64,000 nt of DNA, from assembly GCA_934615645.1 (NCBI GenBank), contig CAKTTR010000001.1:22863-86862 (forward strand), read 5' to 3'. Under the pieces are notes generated by a model. The model ran no database searches. It was not told where the DNA came from and worked only from the letters and a program-made list of their open reading frames with translations. This document shows positions 8,807 to 18,263 of the stretch, one piece after another; the stretch's first letter is position 1, and each line of letters starts with the position of its first letter. The position numbers and the translations under genes are program-made. The stretch comes from an uncultured Oscillospiraceae bacterium (GTDB lineage: Bacteria > Bacillota > Clostridia > Oscillospirales > Oscillospiraceae).

Positions 8807-9537
8807 TGAGAATTATCGTAAATGGCGCCTGCGGGCGCATGGGGCAGACGCTGCTGCGGCTCATCGCCCAGCAGCCAGAACGCTATACACTGGCCGCCGC
8901 CGTGGACCCGCGGGGCGACGGCAAGGCCGTCCTGCAGAGCTTTGACGCAGCGCCCCAAGCGGATATTATCATTGATTTCTCTCATCATAGCGCGGTGACG
9001 GAGCTGCTGGCCTACGCCCAGGCGGTCAACACGCCGGTGATCGTCGCGACGACGGGGCATACGCCCGAGGAGCGAGCGCTGATCGAAGCGGCGGGGAAAA
9101 AGATCCCGGTGTTTTACAGCGGCAATATGTCCCTGGGCATCGCGCTGCTGTGCAGTCTGGCAAAGAAGACGGCGGCGGTGTTCCCCGACGCGGATATTGA
9201 GATCGTCGAGACCCACCACCGGCACAAGCTGGACGCCCCCAGTGGGACGGCTCTGATGCTGGCCGACGCCATCCGGGAGAGCCGCCCGGCGGCGCAGAAT
9301 CACTGCGGGCGCAGCGGCATGTGCCCCCGGGAGGAGGGCGAGATCGGCATTCACGCCATCCGGCGGGGTGAGATTGTCGGCATCCACGAGGTGCAGATCT
9401 CGACGGGGACTCAGACCATCATCCTCAAGCACGAGGCCCACGACCGGGCGCTGTTTGCCGACGGTGCGCTGGATGCGGCAGCCTTTTTGCAGGGCAAGCC
9501 CGCAGGGCTTTACAAGATGGACGATTTGGTGCGCTGA
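8806..9537 (+). CDS. dapB: 4-Hydroxy-tetrahydrodipicolinate reductase
   Basis: NAD(P)H-dependent second step of the pathway. The 243-residue protein begins with the Rossmann motif VNGACGRMGQ, has DFSHHSAV, and carries the DapB signature ETHHRHKLDAPSGTA with the catalytic His/Lys region. ATG at 8806-8808 shares one base with the dapA stop codon (TGATG), giving translational coupling. A much longer frame opens inside dapA but has no support. Confidence 0.97.
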   Translation: MRIIVNGACGRMGQTLLRLIAQQPERYTLAAAVDPRGDGKAVLQSFDAAPQADIIIDFSHHSAVTELLAYAQAVNTPVIVATTGHTPEERALIEAAGKKIPVFYSGNMSLGIALLCSLAKKTAAVFPDADIEIVETHHRHKLDAPSGTALMLADAIRESRPAAQNHCGRSGMCPREEGEIGIHAIRRGEIVGIHEVQISTGTQTIILKHEAHDRALFADGALDAAAFLQGKPAGLYKMDDLVR

Positions 9538-9564
9538 TCGTAAATCGCAGATTTTGCACGGAAA

Positions 9565-9617
9565 GCGGCGCTGCGGCGCAGGGGCCTTCGGGCGTCTGGC
9601 CGCAGCGCCGTTTTTTC
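9565..9617 (+). terminator. Terminator of the dapA-dapB operon
   Basis: CGGCGCTGCGGC pairs with GCCGCAGCGCCG, followed by TTTTTT. Confidence 0.9.
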
Positions 9618-9664
9618 TCTGCCGGTTGCGTTGTAGGAACCAGAAGTTTTCTGCAATTTTCCAG

Positions 9665-9693
9665 TTGTCGCCAGGCCGGAAGCGTGGTATAAT
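9665..9693 (+). promoter_or_regulatory. uvrA promoter
   Basis: TTGTCG (9665-9670), 17-base spacer, TATAAT (9688-9693), about 78 bases before the uvrA start. No clear LexA box was recognised in it. Confidence 0.7.
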
Positions 9694-9770
9694 AGATTGT
9701 TGAAATACTGCTTGTTTTGCAGAAAAACAGCTTAATTACCACGACTTACGACCCAGGAGGGGGGTCCTGT

Positions 9771-12593
9771 ATGCTAGATAAAATTTCCATCCGCGGCGCC
9801 AGAGCGAACAACCTGAAAAATGTCGATCTGGACTTGCCGCGGGATAAGCTGATCGTTTTCACCGGCCTATCCGGCTCGGGAAAATCCAGCTTGGCGTTTG
9901 ATACGATCTTTGCCGAGGGGCAGCGGCGCTACGTGGAGTCCCTCTCCTCCTATGCCCGGCAATTTTTGGGGCAGATGGACAAACCGGATGTGGACTCCAT
10001 TGACGGCCTCTCCCCTGCCATCTCCATCGACCAGAAGACGACTTCGAAAAACCCCCGCTCCACCGTGGGGACGGTCACAGAGATTTATGACTATCTGCGC
10101 CTGCTCTGGGCCCGGGTCGGCACACCCCATTGCCCGCGCTGCGGCAAGGAGATCCGCCGCCAGACCATTGACCAGATCGTGGATAAGGTCGGGCAGTTGC
10201 CGGAGGGGACGAAATTCCAGGTCCTGGCCCCGGTCATCCGGGGGAAAAAGGGCGAGCACAGCAAAGTCCTGGAGGACGCACGGCGCAGCGGCTTTGTCCG
10301 CGTCCGGGTGGATGGCAGCTTATACGATCTTTCTGAAGAGATCACGCTGGATAAGAATAAAAAGCATCACATCGAGCTGGTCGTGGACCGGCTGGTCATG
10401 CGCGGCGAGATCCGCCGCCGGTTGGCTGACTCCATCGAGACGGCCACAGCCCGCAGCGGCGGTTTGGTCATCATCCAGGAGCCGGGCAGCGGCGCGGAGA
10501 CGCTGTACTCCCAGAATTACGCCTGCGATGACTGCGGCGTGAGCTTGCAGGAGCTCTCGCCCCGGATGTTCTCGTTCAACAACCCCTATGGCGCCTGCCC
10601 GGCGTGTACCGGCCTGGGCTTTTTGCAAAAGGCCGACCCGGAGCTGGTCATTCCGGACCCGAGTCGTTCGATCTGGGATGGCGGCATCGAGGCCAGCGGC
10701 TGGAACAGCGTCAAGTCAGATTCCATCGCGCGGATGTATTTTGAAGCCCTGGCGGAGAAATACCACTTTTCCCTGCAGGACCCGATCAACAAGCTGCCCA
10801 AAGCGGGACTGCAGGCGATTTTATACGGCACCGGCAAGGAAAAGCTGCAGCTGCACTACTCCCGCGGCAATGGCCGGGGGACACTGGAGCAGCCCTTTGA
10901 GGGCGTTCTGCCAAATCTGGAGCGCCGCTTGCGGGAGACCCAGTCCGACGCGATGCGCAAGGAGCTGGAGTCCTATATGGCGGCCCAGCCCTGCCCGGAA
11001 TGCCATGGCGACCGCCTCTTGGAGATCTCCCGGGCGGTGACGGTCGGCGGGATGCGCATTGCCGATTTCTGTCGCCTGCCGGTAACGCAGGCGCTGGCAT
11101 TTGTGAACGATTTGCACCTGACCGGCGCCCAGGCGATGATCGCCGACCAGATCCTGCGGGAGCTGCGGTCGCGGCTGGGCTTTTTGAAGGACGTGGGCCT
11201 GGAGTACCTGACCCTGGCCCGGGCTGCCGGGACGCTTTCCGGCGGCGAGAGCCAGCGTATCCGGCTGGCGACGCAGATCGGCTCGTCTCTGATGGGGGTC
11301 TTGTATATCCTCGATGAGCCGTCCATCGGCCTGCACCAGCGGGATAACGACCGCCTGCTGGCGACACTGAAGCGCCTGCGGGACTTGGGCAATACCCTGA
11401 TCGTCGTTGAGCACGATGAGGATACGATGCGGGCGGCGGATTATATCGTGGACGTCGGCCCCGGCGCGGGCGTCCATGGCGGCAGCATCGTCGCGGCGGG
11501 GCCGCTGGAGAAGATCGTTGCCACGCCGGAGAGCATCACGGGGCAGTATCTGTCCGGCGCGCGGAAGATCCCCGTCCCCACGCAGCGCCGCAGCGGCAAT
11601 GGCCATTGGCTCAAGGCCTTCGGCTGCCGGGAAAACAATCTGCAGAATATCGACGTCGCCATCCCCTTGGGGACGTTCACCTGCGTGACCGGCGTCTCCG
11701 GGTCGGGCAAGTCCAGCCTGGTCAATGAGATCCTCTATAAAAAGCTGGCGGCAAAGCTGAACCGGGCCCGGCTGCGGGCCGGGCGGCACGATCATTTTGA
11801 GGGCATCGAGCATCTGGACAAGGTCATCGCCATCGACCAGAGCCCCATCGGGCGGACGCCCCGGTCGAATCCGGCGACGTATACGGGCCTGTTTAATGAT
11901 ATCCGCGATCTGTTTGCCGCGACGGCGGAGGCGAAGGCCCGGGGCTACGGCCCGGGGCGGTTCTCCTTCAATGTCAAGGGCGGCCGCTGCGAGGCCTGCA
12001 GCGGCGATGGGTTGGTGCGCATCGAGATGCATTTCCTGCCGGATATTTATGTCCCCTGCGAGGTCTGCGGCGGCCGCCGGTATAACCGGGAGACGCTGGA
12101 GGTGCTCTATAAGGGGAAGAATATCGCGGATATTCTGGATATGACTGCCGATGAGGCATTGGAATTTTTTGAAAACCTGCCCAAGATTCGCCGCAAGGTG
12201 GCGACGCTGGTGGAAGTTGGCCTGGGCTATATCAAGCTGGGCCAGAGCTCCACGACCCTCTCCGGCGGCGAAGCCCAGCGGGTCAAGCTGGCGACGGAGC
12301 TCTCCCGCTGCGCCACCGGCTCGACGATCTATATCCTCGATGAGCCGACGACGGGGCTGCACACCTACGATGTGCATAAGCTGACAGAAGTCCTGCAGCG
12401 CCTGGTGGAGTTGGGCAACACCGTCCTGGTCATCGAGCATAACCTGGACGTGATCAAGACGGCGGACTATATCATCGACCTGGGGCCCGAGGGCGGCACC
12501 GGCGGTGGGACCATCGTCGCGGCGGGAACGCCGGAGGAGATCGCGCAGCATCCGGCCAGCTATACCGGAAAATATCTGCGGGGCGTGCTGTAA
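9771..12593 (+). CDS. uvrA: Excinuclease ABC subunit A
   Basis: DNA-damage recognition ATPase of nucleotide excision repair. At 940 residues it has the standard UvrA length. Visible features are Walker [10 protein letters not shown] near residue 30, a zinc-finger CPRCGKEI near 120, the CPECHGDR finger, the first signature [12 protein letters not shown] with [11 protein letters not shown], the second Walker [10 protein letters not shown], a second finger CEACSGDG...CEVCGGRR, and [12 protein letters not shown] with [13 protein letters not shown] at 9771 is chosen because AGGAGGGGGG precedes it. uvrB lies at 21378-23384 on the other strand rather than in the usual uvrBA operon. Confidence 0.98.
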   Translation: MLDKISIRGARANNLKNVDLDLPRDKLIVFTGLSGSGKSSLAFDTIFAEGQRRYVESLSSYARQFLGQMDKPDVDSIDGLSPAISIDQKTTSKNPRSTVGTVTEIYDYLRLLWARVGTPHCPRCGKEIRRQTIDQIVDKVGQLPEGTKFQVLAPVIRGKKGEHSKVLEDARRSGFVRVRVDGSLYDLSEEITLDKNKKHHIELVVDRLVMRGEIRRRLADSIETATARSGGLVIIQEPGSGAETLYSQNYACDDCGVSLQELSPRMFSFNNPYGACPACTGLGFLQKADPELVIPDPSRSIWDGGIEASGWNSVKSDSIARMYFEALAEKYHFSLQDPINKLPKAGLQAILYGTGKEKLQLHYSRGNGRGTLEQPFEGVLPNLERRLRETQSDAMRKELESYMAAQPCPECHGDRLLEISRAVTVGGMRIADFCRLPVTQALAFVNDLHLTGAQAMIADQILRELRSRLGFLKDVGLEYLTLARAAGTLSGGESQRIRLATQIGSSLMGVLYILDEPSIGLHQRDNDRLLATLKRLRDLGNTLIVVEHDEDTMRAADYIVDVGPGAGVHGGSIVAAGPLEKIVATPESITGQYLSGARKIPVPTQRRSGNGHWLKAFGCRENNLQNIDVAIPLGTFTCVTGVSGSGKSSLVNEILYKKLAAKLNRARLRAGRHDHFEGIEHLDKVIAIDQSPIGRTPRSNPATYTGLFNDIRDLFAATAEAKARGYGPGRFSFNVKGGRCEACSGDGLVRIEMHFLPDIYVPCEVCGGRRYNRETLEVLYKGKNIADILDMTADEALEFFENLPKIRRKVATLVEVGLGYIKLGQSSTTLSGGEAQRVKLATELSRCATGSTIYILDEPTTGLHTYDVHKLTEVLQRLVELGNTVLVIEHNLDVIKTADYIIDLGPEGGTGGGTIVAAGTPEEIAQHPASYTGKYLRGVL

Positions 12594-12603
12594 AGGAGAG
12601 AGC

Positions 12604-13296
12604 ATGGAAAAAGAAGGCAATATTCACGCCGGGCATCGGCAGCGACTGAAGCAGCGATTTCTGGAGGCGGGGATGGACGGCCTTTCGGATGTCAACTGCC
12701 TGGAACTGCTGCTGTTCTACGCCATTGCCCGGCGGGATACGAACCCGCTGGCCCATGCGCTGCTGGAACGGTTCGGCTCGCTTTCGGCTGTTTTCAACGC
12801 GCCGCCGGAACAGCTGCAGCAGGTGCCGGGGATCTCGGAGCATGCGGCGGTCTTGCTGCACGCCATCCCGGCGCTGGGCAGAAGGTATTTTATCGACCAG
12901 ACCCGGCAAGAGAAGATCCTGAACTCGACCGAGCGCTGCGGCGCGTATCTGATCCCGTATTTCTTCGGCGCCCGGGAAGAGCAGGTGTATCTGCTGAGCC
13001 TGGATGCCAAGTGCAAGGTGTTGGACTGCAGGCTTCTCTCCCGCGGTAGTGTCAACGCGGCGGAGATCTCTGTGCGGCGCATCGTGGAGACGGCGCTTGC
13101 GGTCAACGCAACGTCTGTCGTTCTGGCCCATAACCACACCAGCGGCATTGCACTGCCCTCCCGGGAGGACGAGGCGACGACCCGCCGCTTAGAGACAGCG
13201 CTGGATGCCGTGGGCATTCAACTGGTGGACCATATCATTGTGGCGGATAACGATTTTGTCTCCATGGCCGACAGTGGCTTTTTCCAGAATCGCTGA
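12604..13296 (+). CDS. radC: RadC/JAB-domain protein
   Basis: RadC-family protein of 230 residues, 10 bases after uvrA and preceded by AAAGGAGAG. It has a helix-hairpin-helix region (about residues 20-90) and a C-terminal JAB1/MPN-type metal-binding domain with the motif SVVLAHNHTSG...SREDEATTRRLE, the HxH...SxxD pattern. The molecular role of RadC proteins is unsettled despite the name. Co-transcription with uvrA suggests a DNA-metabolism link; that is an inference. Confidence 0.88.
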   Translation: MEKEGNIHAGHRQRLKQRFLEAGMDGLSDVNCLELLLFYAIARRDTNPLAHALLERFGSLSAVFNAPPEQLQQVPGISEHAAVLLHAIPALGRRYFIDQTRQEKILNSTERCGAYLIPYFFGAREEQVYLLSLDAKCKVLDCRLLSRGSVNAAEISVRRIVETALAVNATSVVLAHNHTSGIALPSREDEATTRRLETALDAVGIQLVDHIIVADNDFVSMADSGFFQNR

Positions 13297-13326
13297 GCGG
13301 AAAATACATAGCAAAACATAGTAAAA

Positions 13327-13362
13327 ACCACAGGCAAGCGAAATACTTGCCTGTGGTTTTGT
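13327..13362. terminator. Bidirectional terminator between radC and the adenylation gene
   Basis: ACCACAGGCAAG pairs with CTTGCCTGTGGT, with T-rich flank on the plus side and A-rich flank (T on the minus strand) on the other. It serves two convergent genes. Confidence 0.85.
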
Positions 13363-13370
13363 TATGTCCG

Positions 13371-14930
13371 TTATTGCGGTGCGGGCTGGGCATCTGGCGT
13401 GTTTGCCAGATGGGCCTGGGTGATGTAGCGGCTTTTGAGCATGGCCCGGTCGATTTTGCCATTGGCGTTAAAGGGCATCTGCTCCAGGTGGATGAACCGG
13501 TTGGGCTGCATGTAATTGGGCACGGTGTGCCGCAGCCGGAAGAGGATGCGGGATTCGTCGATGGGCCCATCGTAGATGCAGACGATCTGGTCCGTATCGG
13601 CCTGGTGCAGGCAGACGGCGTTTTTGATCTCCGCCAGGCTGCACAGGACGGCTTCAATCTCGCCCAGCTCAATGCGGTAGCCCATATGCTTGATCTGCCC
13701 GTCCTTCCGGGAGCAGAAGCGGAGGATCCCACGCTTGTCCATAATGCCCAAATCGCCGGTCCGGTAAATGAGGTCCGGATAAGCAGAGGCGGGGTTTTGG
13801 ACAAAGGCGGCGGACGTCTTGTCCGGGTCATTATAATAGCCCTTGGCCAGGCCGATGCCCCGGACGCAGATCTCGCCGATCTGGCCGCGCTTGACGAAGT
13901 TGAGATCGTCATCCAGCAGCATGACCTGCTTGTTCAGGCAGGGACGGCCGATGGGGATCATCTCCTCGTCGGCAAATTCCTTGTTGACGATAAAATAAGT
14001 GCAGTCAACGGTGACTTCCGTCGGACCGTAGAGATTGACATATTGCACGTCCGGCAGGGCGGCCCGCCAGATGTTCAGCTCCCGGGCCCGCATCGGCTCG
14101 CCGCCGACGATGACGCGCTTGAGCCAGCGGGGCGCCGCCTTGGCCAGTGCGCCGGAGTTTGCCAGCTGGTTAAACGCGCCGGTGCTCCAGATGAAGGAGG
14201 TGATGCCGTAGTCGTCGGCAAAGGCGAGCAGCCGCTCCGGCAGCAGGACGTATTCCTGCGGGAAGATGTGGACGGTACAGCCGCAGCGCAGGCCCAGGTA
14301 GATATCCTTGACAGAGAGGTCAAAGTAGAAGGGGGCCTGGTTGCCGAGAATGTCTTCGTCGGTGAAGTGGAACGTATCGGCCATCCACTCGGTGAAATCA
14401 ATGACAGCCCGGTGGGAGATCACGATCCCCTTGGGTGCGCCGGTGGAGCCGGAGGTGTAGATGACATAGGCCGGGTCGATATCCAGGACCATCTGGCGGC
14501 GGGCCGTCAGGAACATCGTCACCGGGTTGGCCCGCTGGGCTTCTTCCAGGGTGAAGACCGGGCACATGGCGGCGAAGTGGTCCATATCCTCCTCTGCGTC
14601 CCGGGGGCCTAGCAGCGCGGCGGGGCGCAGCTGCCGCAGGATCATCTCCAGGCGGCGGGGCGGCATATCCCGGTCGATGGGGACGTAATAGTTGCCGCTG
14701 GCCAAGATCCCCATAAACCCAGCCAGGCTCAGAGAGGAGCGCTCGACCAGAATGGCGATGGGCCGGTTCAGGGCGTTGGTCCGGGTCATGATAAATGTGC
14801 CGATGGCTTCGGCAGCGTGCAGCAGGGACCGGAAGGTGTAAGCATTTTTCGGGTCGGCAAAGGCGACTTTGTCGCCATATTGTGCAGCCGAGTGTTCGAG
14901 ATACTCAAACAGATTCTTTTGCAGCGCCAA
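13371..14930 (-). CDS. Stand-alone amino-acid adenylation enzyme (DltA/NRPS A-domain type)
   Basis: ANL-superfamily ligase of 519 residues. It has the core motifs YTSGSTGAPKG (A3), NLYGPTEVTVDCT, a YRTGDLG-type motif and GYRIELGEIE, ending NANGKIDRAML with the C-terminal catalytic lysine (A10). The start is TTG at 14928-14930, about 10 bases after AAAGGTGG. DltA charges D-alanine onto a carrier for teichoic-acid decoration, but no dltB, dltC or dltD and no carrier-protein or NRPS gene is visible around it; greA lies just upstream on the same strand. Substrate and partner are therefore open. Confidence 0.8.
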   Translation of the reverse strand: MALQKNLFEYLEHSAAQYGDKVAFADPKNAYTFRSLLHAAEAIGTFIMTRTNALNRPIAILVERSSLSLAGFMGILASGNYYVPIDRDMPPRRLEMILRQLRPAALLGPRDAEEDMDHFAAMCPVFTLEEAQRANPVTMFLTARRQMVLDIDPAYVIYTSGSTGAPKGIVISHRAVIDFTEWMADTFHFTDEDILGNQAPFYFDLSVKDIYLGLRCGCTVHIFPQEYVLLPERLLAFADDYGITSFIWSTGAFNQLANSGALAKAAPRWLKRVIVGGEPMRARELNIWRAALPDVQYVNLYGPTEVTVDCTYFIVNKEFADEEMIPIGRPCLNKQVMLLDDDLNFVKRGQIGEICVRGIGLAKGYYNDPDKTSAAFVQNPASAYPDLIYRTGDLGIMDKRGILRFCSRKDGQIKHMGYRIELGEIEAVLCSLAEIKNAVCLHQADTDQIVCIYDGPIDESRILFRLRHTVPNYMQPNRFIHLEQMPFNANGKIDRAMLKSRYITQAHLANTPDAQPAPQ

Positions 14931-14977
14931 GGGGATACGCCACCTTTCTCTCTAGGATGCGCCGGGCGTGCCGGCGG

Positions 14978-15484
14978 TCAGAAGGGTAAAATCGGGGCGG
15001 AGCCGTCGTCCTCCGCCTGCGTAATGGCACGGATGAGAACGGCATAGTGATACTGAGGGCTAACCTGGACCTCGACCCGGTCGCCGGCGCGGCGGCCGAG
15101 GACAGCCTTGCCCAAGGGGGATTCCTTGCTGATCAGGCCCTGGTCCGGGTCGGTCCGGATCGTGGTAACGACCTGGATGGTCTGCTCCATCTCGTCCTCT
15201 TCAAAGTAGAGGGTCACCTTGTCAAACAGCCCGACGACGCTGCTCTGCTTGGGGGCTTCGTCGATCACATGGGCGGTTTTGATCATATTCTGCAGGTAGC
15301 GGATGCGGCTTTCGTTGCGGTTTTTGGCGCGCTTGGCTTCTTTGTATTCGAAATTCTCGCTCAGATCGCCAAATTCGCGGCAGCGCTTGACCTCCTCTAA
15401 AAGGACGGGCCGCTGGTTTTGGATCCGGTCGTCCAGCTCCTGCTGCATTAAGCGAATGTCCTGTTTTGTCAATTCGTCGTGCAT
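14978..15484 (-). CDS. greA: Transcription elongation factor, GreA/GreB family
   Basis: Rescues backtracked RNA polymerase by stimulating transcript cleavage. The 168-residue protein has the N-terminal coiled coil with the acidic tip FGDLSENFEYKEAK (the D/E pair typical of Gre factors) and the C-terminal FKBP-like domain with SPLGKAVLGRRAGDRVEV. AGAGGCAG precedes the ATG and a consensus promoter lies at 15543-15571. The N-terminus is slightly longer and less regular than in standard GreA, so a paralogous Gre factor is possible. Confidence 0.88.
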   Translation of the reverse strand: MHDELTKQDIRLMQQELDDRIQNQRPVLLEEVKRCREFGDLSENFEYKEAKRAKNRNESRIRYLQNMIKTAHVIDEAPKQSSVVGLFDKVTLYFEEDEMEQTIQVVTTIRTDPDQGLISKESPLGKAVLGRRAGDRVEVQVSPQYHYAVLIRAITQAEDDGSAPILPF

Positions 15485-15542
15485 AAAACTGCCTCTTTCC
15501 TTTGGGCGCGGGGCTTGGACAGGCCCGGCAGTCCTTGCAAAT

Positions 15543-15571
15543 ATATTACCACGTTACGGCAAACGCGTCAA
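15543..15571 (-). promoter_or_regulatory. greA promoter
   Basis: Minus strand TTGACG (15566-15571), 17-base spacer, TAATAT (15543-15548). It probably also serves the adenylation gene 47 bases downstream of greA. Confidence 0.7.
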
Positions 15572-15592
15572 TGAAAAGCGCGTTAAAAATCC

Positions 15593-16453
15593 TTAAACCG
15601 ATGCGTCCGGCTCCTCGCCGGGCGCGCGGTTCGCCGGTGCGGCATCCTGCTCGACGATGGGGATAAAGTGCTTGGCAAACTTCTGCTTGCCCCGGCTGCG
15701 GACATAGAAAAAGCCGATGACGGAGAACACGACCGCGCCGATAAAATTGACGAACAGGTCCTTCATCGTGTCATACAGGCCGATATCCAGATAGCCGCCC
15801 AGGCCGAGGGACTGGCCATTGATGCTGGTGTCGGTGATATCGCGGATGACGATGGGGGTATTACTATTGGCCGGGTCCAGCTTCACAGAGGAGATCACGT
15901 GCAGGACGGTGTCCTTCTGCATGTCTGTCTGGAAAAAATAGTCCATGGCGAATTCAAAAAATTCCCAGAGAATGCCGATGGTCATGGAAAAGCAGAACGC
16001 GACCAGGGCCAAAAACAGCGGCGACAGCTCCAGCTGGAAGCGCTTGTTGCGGTTGAACAGATCCACCAGGGAGAAGCCGACAGCGGCGGCCATAAAGCCG
16101 TTGATGGTGTGCATTAAGGTGTCCCACCCGGTGTAGCGGACATACCAGCAGGCCAGCTCGCCCAGAATCTCTGCGGCGAAAATAAAGCAGAGGATGATGA
16201 TCTCCAGCGTGTCCGGCAGGTCGACCCGGAAGTTGCGCTCCACAAAGGCGGGCAGCAGGAACAGCACCAGCGTCAGCGCGCAGGTGGCGACGTTTTCATA
16301 GCGCCCGCGGATGGCGGAGAGCACCAGCGCCGCAAGGACGATGGCCCGGAGGGTGAAATAGACGATAAATTTGCCCTTGTGCTCGTGAAATTGCTGCCGC
16401 AGGCTCTGGCGGTCATAGGGGGGCAGCGGGGATTGTAGCTTTTTCTTTGCCAT
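15593..16453 (-). CDS. Multi-pass membrane protein of unknown function
   Basis: A 286-residue protein with about six hydrophobic segments (about residues 28-46, 56-70, 82-100, 115-135, 150-170 and a late one near 245-262). A conserved-looking intramembrane region reads WDTLMHTINGFMAAAVGFSL and ILWEFFEFAMDY, similar to the DUF2238/YjdF-like group of inner-membrane proteins, and a charged C-terminal tail follows. ATG at 16451-16453 is chosen; it lies inside the last 41 bases of the upstream ATPase gene, so the two are probably co-translated. No specific function can be assigned. Confidence 0.7.
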   Translation of the reverse strand: MAKKKLQSPLPPYDRQSLRQQFHEHKGKFIVYFTLRAIVLAALVLSAIRGRYENVATCALTLVLFLLPAFVERNFRVDLPDTLEIIILCFIFAAEILGELACWYVRYTGWDTLMHTINGFMAAAVGFSLVDLFNRNKRFQLELSPLFLALVAFCFSMTIGILWEFFEFAMDYFFQTDMQKDTVLHVISSVKLDPANSNTPIVIRDITDTSINGQSLGLGGYLDIGLYDTMKDLFVNFIGAVVFSVIGFFYVRSRGKQKFAKHFIPIVEQDAAPANRAPGEEPDASV

Positions 16454-18263
16454 AGGGGGCTCCTTCCTGAGGGAAATTGAGGGAATCGAGATAATGCTGC
16501 TCCCGCGCCTGGCAGGTAAACAGTAGGATCTGGCGCTGCTGGGCCAGCTGCCGGAGCAGATCCAACGCGCGGGCCATACGGGTATCATCAAAGCAGACCA
16601 GGGCGTCGTCGAGGACGCAGGGCGTCTCCGGCGGGGCCAAAAGCTGGGCGATGGCCAGGCGCAGGGCGAGCCAGATCTGGTCGCAGGTGGCGGCGCTGTA
16701 GCAGCGGCTGGAATGGGCGGTGGGGTCGCCGGGCTCCTGCAGGCGGACCTGCAACTGCCGGTCCAGCTCCAATTGCCGGTGGGGGATGCCTGTCAGCTGG
16801 GCCAGATATTCCCCGGCCAGCCGCCGCAGCGGCGGGGCGAAGCGGGCCTGCAGGGCATCGCTGGCCCGCTGCAGAGCGTCCAGCGCCAGGCCGAGGGCTT
16901 CGTAATGCTGGGTGAGCGCGGCCAGCCGGTCTGTCAGCGCTTTGCGCTGCTGCTGCAGCTGCGGCAGCGGCGGATAAACCTCCAGCCGCGCCTGGGCAGC
17001 GGCAAGCTGCTGGCGGCAGCTTGCCCGGCGGGCGTCCAGTTCCTGCATGGCGTCATCGTGCGGCTGCGCCGGGAGCAGCTGCAGCAGCTGCTGCAGCGCG
17101 GCGTCCGCCTGCCGGGCCTGCGCTTCGGCCTGCGCGCGGCGTTGGGGCAGGGCCAGGGCGTTTAAAATCGCGGCCTGGGCTTCCGCAGGCGTGTTTGCCT
17201 GGGGAAATGCCGCGGTGATCTCGGCGGGCAGACGGTCTGACGCCGCCTTTCGGGCAGGCCACAGTGCGGCCAGGGCGCTGGCCAGGGCCAGAACACCGCA
17301 GGCGATGGCGGCGGGCAGGCTGCGGCGCAGCAGCGCCGCGGCGAAAGCCAGCAGGAGCGCCGCGGCGAGGAAGGGCCAGCGGCGATGCTTCTGGCGCGGC
17401 AGCTCTGCCGGGTCGGCGGCAAGCTGGGTCAGCCATTGGCGCAGCTGCGCATCTTCCGGCAGCGCGGCCTGCTGCTGCGTGAGGGCAGCCAGCTGCTCGT
17501 TTGCCAGCTTCGCTTGCAGCTGGGCATCCCGGCGGGCAGCTTCCGTTTGGGCGGCGCAGCGGGATGCAGCGTTGCGATAGGCCTCGTCCAGCTGCGTTAG
17601 CTGCTTTTGTTGATTGGCGCAGGCGTCCTCCAGCGCGCTGCGCTGGGCCAGGGCCTGCTCACATTGGGCCAGCTCTGCCTGGCAGGCAGGGATCAGGCCG
17701 GTTTTATGATGCTGGCAGCGGCGTTGGAGCTGCTGCAGCTGCTGCTTTGCCTGGGCGAATGTCGCCTCCTGCGGCCCCGTCGAGACCAGGCGCTGCAGCT
17801 GCTGCTCCAGGGCCTCGTCATAAGTCAGCGCGTGGGCCTCCTGGGCCAGAAAGACGCTGCGGGCAAAGACGCTGCGGGGCAGACCTGTCAGCGTTTGGCC
17901 GCAGGTTGCGGCCTGCAGCTCGTCGATGGGCGCGCCGGAGTCCGTATCATAAGCGCGGAAGACCGAGAACGGCGCTTTCGGTGTGCTGCTGCGTTCGATG
18001 GTCACTGCCCGGTCTTGCCACACAAGGTCGATGCGCCCGGCCATGGGCTTGCCGGACCAGGGCTGGTATTTATGCTTGTCCGCCAGGGCGGCCTTGCTGT
18101 CGCGCTGGCTGGCGTCGATGCCGTAGAGCATGGCCAGCAGGAAGGCGCACCAGGTGGATTTGCCGCCCTCATTCGGGGCGTACAGGAGATTCAGGCCCGG
18201 CTGGAGTGTCAGCACGGCGCCGTCCAGCTTGCCAAAGGTGGCTTGCAGACGCTTGAGGATCAT
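16413..18263 (-). CDS. YhaN-like AAA/SMC-type ATPase
   Basis: Predicted DNA-repair-type ATPase of 616 residues. It has Walker A APNEGGKST near residue 30, long Q/A/L-rich coiled coils (about 190-280 and 370-480), a two-segment hydrophobic hairpin (about residues 300-340, typical of the YhaN family and absent from SbcC), and a C-terminal signature/Walker B region ending VLDDALVCFDDTRM. It overlaps the yhaO-like gene by four bases. YhaN-YhaO pairs resemble SbcC-SbcD, so a membrane-anchored nuclease complex is likely; this comes from family knowledge, not a direct observation. Confidence 0.82.
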   Translation of the reverse strand: MILKRLQATFGKLDGAVLTLQPGLNLLYAPNEGGKSTWCAFLLAMLYGIDASQRDSKAALADKHKYQPWSGKPMAGRIDLVWQDRAVTIERSSTPKAPFSVFRAYDTDSGAPIDELQAATCGQTLTGLPRSVFARSVFLAQEAHALTYDEALEQQLQRLVSTGPQEATFAQAKQQLQQLQRRCQHHKTGLIPACQAELAQCEQALAQRSALEDACANQQKQLTQLDEAYRNAASRCAAQTEAARRDAQLQAKLANEQLAALTQQQAALPEDAQLRQWLTQLAADPAELPRQKHRRWPFLAAALLLAFAAALLRRSLPAAIACGVLALASALAALWPARKAASDRLPAEITAAFPQANTPAEAQAAILNALALPQRRAQAEAQARQADAALQQLLQLLPAQPHDDAMQELDARRASCRQQLAAAQARLEVYPPLPQLQQQRKALTDRLAALTQHYEALGLALDALQRASDALQARFAPPLRRLAGEYLAQLTGIPHRQLELDRQLQVRLQEPGDPTAHSSRCYSAATCDQIWLALRLAIAQLLAPPETPCVLDDALVCFDDTRMARALDLLRQLAQQRQILLFTCQAREQHYLDSLNFPQEGAPYGKEKATIPAAPL

